NCBI GenBank assembly: GCA_039545355.1
Contig: BCJJ01000019.1
Span: 845,656-909,655, forward strand
Direction of reading: 5' to 3'
Source: Trichosporon coremiiforme
Taxonomy: Eukaryota > Basidiomycota > Tremellomycetes > Trichosporonales > Trichosporonaceae
Length of the DNA stretch: 64,000 nt
The stretch's first letter is position 1; each line of letters begins with the position of its first letter. The translations under genes were made by a program, and so were the position numbers. This document shows, one piece after another, positions 21,901-32,335 of the stretch. The notes beneath the pieces are model-generated. The model was not told the DNA's origin and did not search any database. It saw only the letters and a list, made by a program, of their open reading frames with translations.

Positions 21901-22806
21901 CCTTCACATTGCATCTCTCGCCGTCTAGTCCGAGAGCACCTGATCTCGCCTTGCCAACGTGTGACACCCACCGGTGACAGCCTTCGCCACCTAGCGACGA
22001 CTTAGACTGACAGGGCTACCTCGTGCGTCGCTCGGACCGCCGACCCTTGGTTCTCATCCCAGCCAGTTCAACCAGTTCAACCAGTTCAGCCAGTTCAGCC
22101 AGTGCATCGGCTGAAGCAAGTGAGACGCTATCGGCGCCGCCACCGCACAGATCGCCCCGTGCAATTCAGTCGGTTGTCCAGACTTGACGCTTTCGGCGCA
22201 TCATCATTGTTGATTGTCAACGAGCTGTGCGTCCTGTGCGTCCTTGTTGCCCGACCTGGAATCGGTACATCGGTCAAGCCGGTCGAGAATCGCAAGCCCG
22301 CAAGCCCAGTGGACCCTCCTCCCTGAAGAACAAATACAACTGGGACACTGGACCGGCCAACGGTCTGCGGCCAGCGGCGAGAATCTCAGACGCCGCAAGG
22401 CATTTGGTTCCTGCGATCCTTCGATCCTTCGATCCTGCGCGCCCACCTACATTCCCCTTCCCTGTGGTCCTGGTGAATGGATCGGAATCGATAACGCGAT
22501 AACTGCATTCAGTCAATCGTCCAAAGACTAGGGTCTCCTTAATCGCCAGCCTTGAAGCCCAGCGCGCCTCAAGCCCAGCGTTCCCCGTACTTACGCTTTT
22601 TAGTGCTTTTGGGAGCACAGCTGCACAGCGCGCACACCTAGCACCTGCACACCTGCGCACCTGCGCACCTGCAATTCCTGCAAGGCTCTGCGCACTTGGC
22701 CGAAAGAAGGTCCCACGGCACCCCGGCACCCCGGCACCCCCGGCACAAAGCTCTCAGTCCACGATCGGTCAGTCACGAGGGTGCGAGCACCTGTTCGCTT
22801 TTCATC
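18977..22806. other. 3.8-kb stretch without a supported gene; long leader of the next gene
   Basis: Open frames up to about 160 codons occur on both strands but carry no motif and no splice chain that closes. The right part (about 21850-22806) is likely promoter and 5' leader of the downstream gene: it is pyrimidine-rich, contains a 9-bp tandem repeat at 22063-22098 and repeated CACCTGCGCACCTG units around 22640-22670, and an acceptor-like GACTGACAG at about 22010. A non-coding RNA gene could hide here; I see no specific evidence. Confidence 0.4.
22063..22098 (+). repeat. 9-bp tandem repeat CCAGTTCA(A/G), four copies
   Basis: CCAGTTCAA occurs twice, then CCAGTTCAG twice, head to tail with no spacer, followed by a degenerate fifth unit CCAGTGCAT. 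It lies about 710-745 bp upstream of the start codon at 22807 and could be a promoter or leader element, or simple slippage. Confidence 0.75.
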
Positions 22807-25590
22807 ATGTCATCTTCTCTAAGCTTGTCTCTGAGCTCCTCCCTCTCCACCGGAGCACTCAGTGCCCATCCCTTCCTCAACATGGGCGCCTCGACCAGCA
22901 GGTTGCAACAGCAGCAGCAACAACAGCAACAGTCCCATCAGGCCCCTCCACCTCTCCCGGATTCGCATCATCACTCTGCCAGTCTCGGACCCAATGGCGA
23001 TCTCGGCCCCAGAATCCCTTCGTCTCAGCACCTGGAATCCCCGCCCCACTCCTTGCGCACTCCGACGCAAGCATCTATCTCAGCGTCCCAGCAGCAGCAG
23101 CAGCAGCAGTACTTGCTTTCCTCGTCATCACACGGCCAGCTCAATGTGCCCAATGTGCCCAATGTGCCCAATGTCCCACCGCCGCCGGCCAAGTTGCGCC
23201 GGCAGCACTCTGACGTCGGGCGCCCAGTGATGCCGACACGAGCGTCTTCCTCCGAGTCGCAAAGCAAACAGCAGGTCAACTTCCCTCCGGCTCCATCAGC
23301 AGAGGAGCCTCCGACTCCGCCAATGCCTGGAGCGCTCCCGGCATCACGCGTGGTCAAGTTCCCGGACAGCATGCCCCTGTCTCTTCCCCGGAAAGCCTCG
23401 ACCAAGAACACGAGCACGGCGCACTCCCGTAGCATGAGCGTTCCTGATCTGGAAGACCCAGCAGGGCAGCAGCCGCGACGCTTCGGTATCGTTAGGAAAC
23501 TCAGCCTGAAGCGTTTCTCTGATCGGACTACCATGACGTCTGGACCGACCCCTCCACCAGGCAGCACGTCCAACGGTCACGCAGGCAATGTCGCTGCGTC
23601 CATGATGTCCCGATCACTGAGTCGGAAGGGCAGCTTGTCCAGACTTGGCTCATCCAGGGGTGCGCAGGCTTCGAAGCGATCCGCAGCAGCAGTGGAAGTC
23701 CCCCCGACGTCATCGACACAGCCTCTGCCAGCACCGCTGACCCAACCGATGGCCAGCGCAGGAGTCTCGACCGCCCGTCCTTCACGACAACCGATGCGCT
23801 CAGCATCAAACATGATGAATCTTAGCAAGGGTATCGGCATTCCGTCCCCTTTGATGGAGAGTTCGGAAATGATGGAGGCCTCTCGGATACCCCCGGCTCA
23901 GTCCCTGTCACCGGAATCGGCTGCGCGCCGAGCCAGGGCGACACGCGACTCGAGTCTGTCACCCCGCAAGTCATCATTCCGCGGAGTCCGGGCGGCTTCA
24001 TCGCCGTATTCCAGACAGGCCCATCGCCCGTCTGCCCCTTCGTCGAATGTGTCATCGTCGTCGAAGTCTTCGATCAGTCCCGCGCAGCGCGCTGCGCGCG
24101 AGTGGCGCGCCAAGCTCGTCAACCTCAGTTCGGCATCACCCGAGCACACTGACGAGGAGGCCGCCGCCACAGGGTTCGGTGGACCTCGCCCCCCGCCTCG
24201 TCCCAAAACGGCAGCCACAGGCAACAGCAACCCCTCGACGCCGCTCTCCGAAGTTCCCCCATCGCGGCCCCGCCACCGCCGCCGCAGCCTCGACAGCCTG
24301 GTGTCCGTCTCGACCAAATCCGGCAGGCATCCTAACGTGAGCCCGCCGTGCTCCGCGTTCGGCGACGCATTCGACGAGCGGCGCCTCTCGATCTGGTCGG
24401 CTGACTTTGACGCCCTGTCCCTGCACGCCGCGTCCGTGAGTTCGAGCACGGTCTCCAGGGTTTCGCGTGGCACGAACAAGTCGATGAAGTCGAACAAGTC
24501 CAAGGCGTCGACGAACCTGACCACGGTGCCCGAGGTTCCCAAGATCCCGGACCACGTGCTCTCGCAGCTGTCTTCGCAACTGTCTTCTATTTCGGGAGTG
24601 GAGCCGCTCGTTCCCATCAGTGCCGTCGGCCAGGGTGCCAAGCACGACACCGCCTCGATGCTGTCCAGGTTTACGCGCGGGCACAACCGGTCTGCGACCG
24701 AGGGCCAGTCGACTGTCGTCACGTCCGTTACGGTCGTCACCTCCTTCAACAACGCCTCTGAGGTGACGACGTCTTCGGAGCTTCTCTCGACTCCCGAGTG
24801 GCAGCCGAGCGAGCGCTTTGTGGCTGTGCGCAGCTCGGCCCCTAACATGTCGCCCGTTTTGGACGAGGAGGAGCCCCAGTTGAAGGAAGAGCCGCAGCCG
24901 AAGGCGCTCCGTGGTCTCGGGCTAAAGATGGACCTGACGTCGCTGAAGGCAAAGCCTCTGCCTCCGCCTCCGGCCCCACCGCAGGCGACGACTCCCCCGC
25001 CCTCGCTCTCACCAGAGCATGGCGCGCAGGCCAACGAATCGCAGACCAACGAATCGCAGTACCCCTCGTTGTCGACGAGGCGCACCTCCACTCCCGACCA
25101 CACGGAGTACCTCGTGACGCCCACCTGCGCGACGGTGGACGAGAAGCTGATGTCTCGCGCGGGTCCCGCTGTCGTATCGGACAGCGAGGGCGAGTCCGTC
25201 CCCGAGCGAAAGCAGCAGCGCCCCATGGGTCCACGCAAGAATTACAACGGGCACATCCGGGACGCGTCCGACGTCAAGATGGCGATCGCGCTCGCGCAAC
25301 AGTCACACAAGCTCACGCGATCGCAGTCCTCGGACAGCAAGAGCAAGGTGCACATCGGTGGGCCGCGCGAGCCAACCCGCCCTTCGCCGAGCGTATCCCG
25401 CTCCACGTCCCAGACGCTCGTCAACGCCGCGATCCCGCGCACGACATCGAAATCGGCGTCGCTCGACCACGGTCCCGAGCTGCTCAAGGCGTATGACCTG
25501 ACGCCTGGGCTTGAGGACGGCGGCCGCCGGCCGAGGAAGAAGGGCATGCCGATGCAGGACCTGCGCAAGTGGCTCGAGACCAGCCAGTAG
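22807..25590 (+). CDS. large intronless low-complexity (Ser/Pro/Gln-rich) protein, unknown function
   Basis: A single open frame with 927 codons before the stop from the ATG at 22807 (in-frame upstream sequence extends further but looks like leader). It is rich in Ser, Pro, Thr and Gln, with poly-Gln tracts near residues 36-44 and 95-101 and a four-fold Asn-Val-Pro repeat at 113-124 encoded by a 9-bp repeat. Many RxxS/SP sites (for example RKLSLKRFS, RSMSVPDLED, RKGSLSRLGS) suggest a heavily phosphorylated disordered scaffold. The C-terminus is more ordered (MPMQDLRKWLETSQ). A second ATG at 22882 would start MGASTSRL, a good N-myristoylation consensus, so the real start may be there with membrane attachment. 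No catalytic domain is visible. It has no introns, unlike its neighbours, and a 15-A tract lies 198 bp after the stop. Confidence 0.8.
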   Translation: MSSSLSLSLSSSLSTGALSAHPFLNMGASTSRLQQQQQQQQQSHQAPPPLPDSHHHSASLGPNGDLGPRIPSSQHLESPPHSLRTPTQASISASQQQQQQQYLLSSSSHGQLNVPNVPNVPNVPPPPAKLRRQHSDVGRPVMPTRASSSESQSKQQVNFPPAPSAEEPPTPPMPGALPASRVVKFPDSMPLSLPRKASTKNTSTAHSRSMSVPDLEDPAGQQPRRFGIVRKLSLKRFSDRTTMTSGPTPPPGSTSNGHAGNVAASMMSRSLSRKGSLSRLGSSRGAQASKRSAAAVEVPPTSSTQPLPAPLTQPMASAGVSTARPSRQPMRSASNMMNLSKGIGIPSPLMESSEMMEASRIPPAQSLSPESAARRARATRDSSLSPRKSSFRGVRAASSPYSRQAHRPSAPSSNVSSSSKSSISPAQRAAREWRAKLVNLSSASPEHTDEEAAATGFGGPRPPPRPKTAATGNSNPSTPLSEVPPSRPRHRRRSLDSLVSVSTKSGRHPNVSPPCSAFGDAFDERRLSIWSADFDALSLHAASVSSSTVSRVSRGTNKSMKSNKSKASTNLTTVPEVPKIPDHVLSQLSSQLSSISGVEPLVPISAVGQGAKHDTASMLSRFTRGHNRSATEGQSTVVTSVTVVTSFNNASEVTTSSELLSTPEWQPSERFVAVRSSAPNMSPVLDEEEPQLKEEPQPKALRGLGLKMDLTSLKAKPLPPPPAPPQATTPPPSLSPEHGAQANESQTNESQYPSLSTRRTSTPDHTEYLVTPTCATVDEKLMSRAGPAVVSDSEGESVPERKQQRPMGPRKNYNGHIRDASDVKMAIALAQQSHKLTRSQSSDSKSKVHIGGPREPTRPSPSVSRSTSQTLVNAAIPRTTSKSASLDHGPELLKAYDLTPGLEDGGRRPRKKGMPMQDLRKWLETSQ
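23143..23178 (+). repeat. in-frame 9-bp repeat AATGTGCCC, four copies
   Basis: Three exact copies and a fourth with one change encode Asn-Val-Pro four times inside the large low-complexity protein. Because the unit is 9 bp, length changes keep the frame. Confidence 0.85.
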
Positions 25591-28500
25591 ACTGCTGAGT
25601 GTCGGCGTTGAAATCGCTGGTCGTTTTCACGCCGCACAAGTGACATGCCAAGCTACGCCCGCGAAACGGAACTTCTATGTTACAACTCTTAACCTTTCTT
25701 TGTATTGATTAGACAGCTAGACGGCGGTGTATGAATATGTTGTGAGAAGTTCCCATGACTGGCGGCACGGAAGAACAAAGCGCACAGCAAAAAAAAAAAA
25801 AAACAACGTAATGGAAGCACTAAGAGCCAGGGGACATGAAGGGTACATCGACACACGAAACGTCGGCGGTGAGGGGTCTCCTCGCGGCATGAGAAGATGT
25901 CGCGTAAGCAAGACAAGGCGGCAGGCAATTGACCGCTTCATCCGAGTATCATCTCGTCCGTCGTGGGAAACAACCCGGAGCCGAAGTGAACGTTGCCGCA
26001 TGGGATGAGTACGACCTCTTCGACGTTGTGGTCAGTCTTGACGCCAAGAGCGACCCCGTGAGACAACTTGGGGCGAAGCAGAGCGCCACGGCGCCGGCGC
26101 CGCAGCACCTCACACCGCCGGACCCGAAGCGTGAATTTCTGCCAATAGCACTTCGTTCCAGCATTCTGTGTTTGTGTTTTGTTGATTCATCTGTCTTCGG
26201 GAGTACCGGCAGGAATGGCGAATTGAGACGGGCATTCAGGAAGGCCAAGCGGCATCCTGTTCGTGTCGCCCGCTCACCGCTCACCGCGGCGGTCCCCAGA
26301 TCGCTACCTCTTATCCCTTGGGAACCCCTGCCCAGTGAAATGGGCCTTGACAGGTAAGCAAAAGGTACAGCGGTACGAAGGACGCATAATGCGCCTCTCG
26401 GCAGGGACCGAGGGTCTTCATTCGATCAGTACAGATCTTCGTGCACTGTGAAGCAATGAGGAGAAAAGGGGGAACAAGGAAGTATGGGGCATAGAGAGGG
26501 GATACACGGGTGAGAAAAGGCACCGACCGGGCCGGGTCAGGGCCCACTTCCGAGGCGACGCGAGGACGCGTCGGCCAGGTCGCGGTATTGCGCCCTCCAG
26601 GCTCGGGGTCCCTTCATCCTCCTTCCCGCTCTGCTTTGTTTACGTCTCGTCTTCCGGGTTTCCGGGCTTTCGGTCCAGCGCGGTGCGCGGATGCTGAGGC
26701 CAGAGTGCGGACCAAAAGACCCCCCTGGCTTATGCTTGTCAAGCATATCCCAGCTGCTTCCCGCAGTCCAGCGTGCCAGAGCTGCTAGCTGGGGGTTACG
26801 ATCGACGGACACCCGCAGTCAGTCTGGTTCGACGAGACAGAGTCGAGACCTCCGGACTGCGCTGCGCTGTTTGGCGTATGCTTTTTGAAGACCGAACATG
26901 CGCATGTTTACCCTGTCTAGTGTATGCGCCAAGGTTGGCAGAGACTACGGTCTACGGAACCGGTGAGGGTTTATTTCAATTGCTATGTTTCCGAGGGCCG
27001 AGGATAGCTTAGCGGCCGAAGGTGCGATCCAGTTTTGACACAAGTACACGAGTGCGACGCTGTTCACGCATGGACGCATGGGAGAGGCAAAGTGCATGCT
27101 CACGCTCGTCGGGATTCCGACACTCCGAGCTCCGGAATGAATGTCTCTCGACGCTGACCAGCCTGTCTATTCGATGGGATGGCGGATCCGATACGCCCGG
27201 CGGGTGACTTCGTCTTCCCTCTGCGCTGCGTCGTCGCAATCCGATCCATGGGTGCCGCCGGATCGAACCGGAATGGCAGATAGTCTCAGACAGTTCCGAG
27301 CTTAACTGCGGTCAAACGCACCGAAATACGTGTCCTCTAGCTTTCCATTGGACAGCCAGTGCAAGTATACATAATTAGAAAAAAGCTCTGAGCCTATCTA
27401 GCCTATCGTCTCTAAATTCTGCGGCCCAGGGCTATTATAATAGGAACGAATAATCACGCCAGGGTGTGAGCTTTTCCTGGCGCATCCGGGCGGCAATGAC
27501 TCATCGACGAGCGTCTTTTCTCATCCTAGAAGCGATTCCCAGCTCCGAAGATCGAAATAGAATATTGCATCACCACCCTCGACTTGATGCACAGCTGCTT
27601 CATCGCCACAGCGCATGCAAGCGCAGCCACATGCCCACATCGCAAGCATGTGCCAAGCAGCTCACGGTGAATGGCAGATCGGCATGTAACGCAGTGGCGG
27701 GTCGAGTACAGGAACCGAGTTGATCTGGGTCAGACTACTCTGCTCGGGTGGCTCGGCTGACCCGGCACTGTGGCAAGCTTTGGCACGACTCCACCAAAGC
27801 CACCGGAGCACCGCAAGACACTTGACATCCACCTCGCCATCGCGTCTGCTTTCAGCCATCTTACATGAATCTCGCGCTTCACATTTCTCACGGCCGGGCG
27901 TTTCTGGTGTTTCAGGCGGAAGCGCACGCGACATGCACATCGCTGCGTATAGACAGTGCGGTGCCCGCAGACATCTGAAGATGCGAATGCCAGGGAGAAA
28001 CAGCACACGAGGGCGGTGTATCGCAGTCAGGTTAAGTCAGGTCAGGTTCTGTCGGTATTGCAGGATCGGGCAGGTATTCTTGGGAAATGGGAAGTGGAGT
28101 GCATGCATGTACCGCAATGTGCCGACTCCAGCGCCGAGCGAGCGTGATGGCAGACAGGTGGGTGCTTCTATTCCTGTGGGGGGTGTGGGAGCTGGGAGGT
28201 GGGTCGCCGCATTGCGGCATCGCCGCCGGCAGCGCGACAGCACCGCTCTACATCGCAGAACGCCGAAAATCAGTTCTGCGGCGCCAGCCTGCGGCGGCTG
28301 ATCGACTGGTGTCAATGGTGCGCCGGAACGGCCGAGGGGCCGAGAGTGGGCCGAGCACACAGCCGACCGAGTCCTGAACGGACATCCTGGAGCAGGGAGG
28401 AGCTTGTCACTGACGACGAGAGGAAGCTGGTCGATTGGCCATGCCCCCTCGGTCTGTCCCTCAGTGCAGTGTGCATGACCCTTGTACATCCGTCAGCTTT

Positions 28501-29833
28501 GGTGTGTGCCTCTCACCGTACTGCTGGAAGTTCTGGTTCCGTCACTGTGGACACTGGAGGATGGGTAGGAGGGACGACTGGGCGTGAGCACCGCTTTACC
28601 ATTCATTATCAAGGCGTGGCCCTGAGACAGCGTTCCTGGCTGGCTGATTTGTTCCTGGCTGGACGGCGAGCAGCGGCCAATGGCATGAGAGGTTGCCGGT
28701 GCGTCCGGTGCACGTATTCACATGTGCCCTGCGCCCGCCAGCCCCTACGTTGAGCCATCCATCCGGCGGATGCTCGCTGCCAGGCCCAAGGTCCCAGGGC
28801 CCAGGAGCCTCTGACGAGAGGCGTAAAAGCCTCCCCTGAGCGTTCGACTGTAATAGACACTGGACATCCTCTGCAGACGTAAAAGTGACGCAGACACTGG
28901 ACCACAGGGACCCATCCACAGAGCTCTGCAGCTCTGTACAGCAGGGCACGCAGGGCACGCCCAGTGCCAGGGCACAGCTCCTCTCTCACTCCTTGCTCGC
29001 CGCCATCTCTCGCTCAACCCTGTGATCCTGTGATCCTGCAGTCAGCCGGCTCCCAGTCACCCTACACCGATGTCCATCCAGGTTCAGCCAACCGCACCCA
29101 GGCTCGCCCAGCCCATCAATCACTGTCCACTGGACAGACCACCGCACGCTCCTTGAATCGGGCAAACGATATCTAAGCCCCAGGCATTCCGACCTCCGCT
29201 TCTTCTTTCCCTCACTTCTCTACCTCCCCTCTCCCCCCGGCGTATTCTTCTTGCTCGATCTCGTCGACTTGTTTGCTCGACATCCCGGAAGCGAGCAGTC
29301 CCTACTCCCCTCCCCCCTTGCGTAAGTCGACACACACAACACCGCTTCCCCCCCGATCACCGCTCGCTATCTTGGTGACAGAGTACACTACCGGCCCCCC
29401 CTCCGTCTCGCCCAGGTCAGGTCGCCCACACATCTGCATCACTGTGGACAGAGACTTGCACTGCGGCACCTGCACCACTTGAACCCGTCGATCTCAGCTC
29501 GGACACACGCGCGACGTATACTTGACACAGGAGGTAGGCCAGTGACGCACACTGCTTTGCGCACTGGCTGTCTCAACGTGCTCCTGCCAGCCGTGTGCGA
29601 CAACGCCCGCAACACCAGATCTTCTTCCCCTCCTCTCGACAAAGCGACCTCTATGCACCCAGTCTTTTTGCTCCCCATCCCCTCCTTTCTCCCCAGCTCC
29701 ATGTGCTAACCCTTTCTTCAGCCTTCCTCTCCTCTCTCTTCATCCCTCGTTATTCTCCTCTACCTACCCATATCTCCAGCGACGTAGTCGAGATCGGTCC
29801 CAACTCGCTTAGCTCTTAACGGTCACCGCAACG
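25591..29833. other. 4.2-kb stretch without a supported gene; promoter of the oxidase gene at its right end
   Basis: No frame combines length, motif and splicing. An AT-rich island lies at about 27350-27460. Direct repeats such as GTCAGGT occur near 28030. From about 29170 to 29820 the sense strand is strongly C/T-rich, as fungal promoters and leaders often are, just before the copper radical oxidase start. The minus strand at about 25970-26160 gives a frame that reads plausibly (ALGVKTDHNVEEVVLIPCGN) but has no start, no partner exon and no family. Confidence 0.4.
25789..25803 (+). repeat. 15-nt poly(A) tract
   Basis: Fifteen consecutive A in otherwise GC-rich DNA, 198 bp after the stop of the intronless gene and on its coding strand. 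It could be a simple slippage tract or the mark of a retroposed 3' end. Confidence 0.6.
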
Positions 29834-32335
29834 ATGTACGCTACCGCTCTCCAGGCCCTCTGGACAGTCGTCCCGCTGCTGGCGGCCACCGCCAACGCCG
29901 CCACTCCGCTCTCCTTCGAGCCCGCAGGTGATGCAGGAATCAGCGCCCAGATGGTGAGTAGCCAGCGGTTCTCGGCATCCCAGCCTCCGCAGCCCCGTGG
30001 TCCCATTTCGAAAACGCCACGGCCTCACGGGCCTGTAACCCTCCCCTCACGCCAAGACACAGCCACTGACCGTGACCGCAGATGTTCCTCGGTACCAAGA
30101 ACAAGGTCTACATCCTGGACAAGTCTGAGAACAACCCCACCACGATCGATGGCAAGTACGGAACGCACCCTGCGTGGGCCGCCGAGTATGACATCAAGAC
30201 CCAGCAGGGTGAGTGCATTACTTTGCCCTGTGCGCCGCATCAAGCGATTCACGTGCTCGTGCTACGACTGGTGAATGACGCCGGTGAATGGAATGGAGCG
30301 GTGGAGTGGTAGTGGGTGGTGCCCTTGGCCTCGTGAGGTCATATCCGAGTTTGTTCCTCGGACCTCGTGGTTGAGCGCCGTGGGCCTATTCACACCCTGC
30401 AGTGCTTTTCCCATGTGATCTGTGCGATATCGTCGTCAGCCCTGCATCACATGATCGTTTCTGCATGGACATGCACGCATGAAGGAGTCGTAACGCTGAC
30501 GATGCAGTGCGCACAATGGATGTCTACTCGAACACTTTCTGTGCCGGTGGAGCTGTCCTCGGAAACGGAACATGGGCGGTTTTCGGCGGTAACCAGCGTG
30601 AGTTTATTCTTTTTTGGTTCGGCGATTACATCACCACCCACCATCCCCCCTTCTGCCGATCGATATGGAGTACTAACCTTGAATAGCGGTCACCACCAAC
30701 GGTGTTGCGACCAACGAAGGTGCCGAGTACAAGGACCTCGCGGGAGGCACGGCCATCCGTCTGCTAGACCCGTGCGACGATGAGTCCTGTCAGTATGTGC
30801 AGGGAGAGCAGACCTACGATATCTCCAAGGACACTGGCGGCTACCTCCAGATGACCGGCAAGCGATGGTACCCTACCGTCGAGACTCTCCCCGATGGAAC
30901 CCTTATTGTCATCGGCGGTGACAAGAACGGTGGATATGTCAACACTGCTGCGCAGGACAACCCCACGTACGAGTTCTTCCCTCCCAACGACGTGGGCGCT
31001 GTCAACCTCCAGTTCCTGACCGACACCCTCCCTGTCAACCTGTACGCCCTCACCTGGCTGCTGCCTTCCGGAAAGCTCTTCATGCAGGCTGCCCGCAAGA
31101 CCATCATCTACGACTATAAGACGAAGGAGGTCACCTACCTGCCGGACATGCCCCACGCCACCCGAGTCTACCCGGCGTCCGCTGCCACTGCGATGCTCCC
31201 CCTGACGCCTCGCAACAACTACAACCCGACCCTTCTGTTCTGTGGTGGTTCGTCCACTGACAAGTGGGGAGACGACGGTGGTCCTCACTACAACGTCACC
31301 GCTGTTCCCGCGGACAACACATGTGTTCGCATTACTCCCGAGGGCACCAGCAACCCGCAATACGAGGACGACGACTACCAGATGGAGGGTCGCTCGATGG
31401 GCCAGTTCGTCATGCTTCCCGACGGCACCATGTGGCACGGCAACGGTGTCGCCATGGGCACTGCCGGTTACGGCTGGGACAAGTTCTCGATCGGTCAGTC
31501 GTTCGGTCAGGATCCCGTCTACGTCCCGACCATCTACAACCCCGACGCCCCCGCCGGCTCTCGCTGGAACCGCACTGGCCTCCAGTCGTCGCCGAACGAG
31601 CGCATGTACCACTCAACTGCCATCCTGCTCCCCGACTCGTCTGTTCTCATCGCCGGCTCGAACCCTAACGCCGACTTCACAAACGAGCAGTGGCGCTCGC
31701 GCACCGATCTCGAGCTCTGGTACCCGTGGTACTTCAACGAGCAGCGTCCTTCGTCTGCCGGCCTCCCCAAGACGTTCAGCTACGGTGGCGAGGGCTTCAA
31801 CCTTACCCTCACTGACATCTGGGTCACGAGCGAGGAGAAGGTCAAGACTGCCAAGGTCGTCCTGATCCGCGGCGGCTTCAACACGCACGCCATCGCTTTC
31901 GGCCAGCGCATGCTCGAGCTCAACTCGACTTACATCATGGACCAGTCGCAGGACAACAAGACGACGCTCTGCGTCTCGCAGCTCCCTGGAGATGTCGGAC
32001 CTATGGTTTTCCAGCCGGGTCCTGCCCTCGCCTTCGTCGTCGTCGACGGCATCCCGTCGTACGGCGAGATGGTCATGGTCGGCAACGGCCAGCTCGGCGA
32101 GCAGCCCACCCAGCCGAACGCGCCTCTGCCCGCGTCGACTGTCATTCCCAAGCCCGAGCCGCCCAAGCCGACCGAGGAGCAGCAGCAGAACAACGCTGCC
32201 GCTCCCGACCCGTCGGCGACGAGCGACTCGAAGGCGAGCGCGGCTTCTCAGGCGCCCAAGAGCGCCGCCCTCCCCCTCATGTCGGGCTTGACGACGGCGC
32301 TCTTCGGCCTCCTCCTCGCCCCCCTCCTTCTCTAA
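29834..32335 (+). CDS. GPI-anchored copper radical oxidase (glyoxal/galactose oxidase family)
   Basis: Four exons, 29834-29953, 30082-30208, 30508-30597 and 30687-32335, with introns of 128, 299 and 89 nt; 661 aa. A signal peptide (ALWTVVPLLAATANA) leads into a galactose-oxidase-like seven-blade propeller: FLGTKNKVYILDK, NTFCAGGAVLGNGTWAVFGG (the Cys that crosslinks to the radical Tyr in this family), KRWYPTVETLPDGT, MYHSTAILLPDSSVLIAGSN (copper-ligand Tyr/His) and a C-terminal early-set (DUF1929) domain ending in LVVDG-type strands near residues 560-590. A Pro/Gln/Ala/Ser linker and a hydrophobic C-terminus (LMSGLTTALFGLLLAPLLL) indicate a GPI anchor. The family oxidises simple aldehydes or primary alcohols and makes H2O2 outside the cell. 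Its substrate is not readable from sequence. Confidence 0.9.

Noticed and set aside
23898..25238. 446-codon minus-strand frame inside the large low-complexity gene
   Set aside because: Antisense shadow created by codon bias; no motif and no independent promoter signals.
25949..26284. Possible minus-strand gene reading VALGVKTDHNVEEVVLIPCGN
   Set aside because: Several frames are open here at once, and I found no start, splice partner or family; left as intergenic.
27350..27460. AT-rich island as a second mitochondrial insertion
   Set aside because: It gives no recognisable mitochondrial protein or tRNA in any frame; low GC alone is not evidence.
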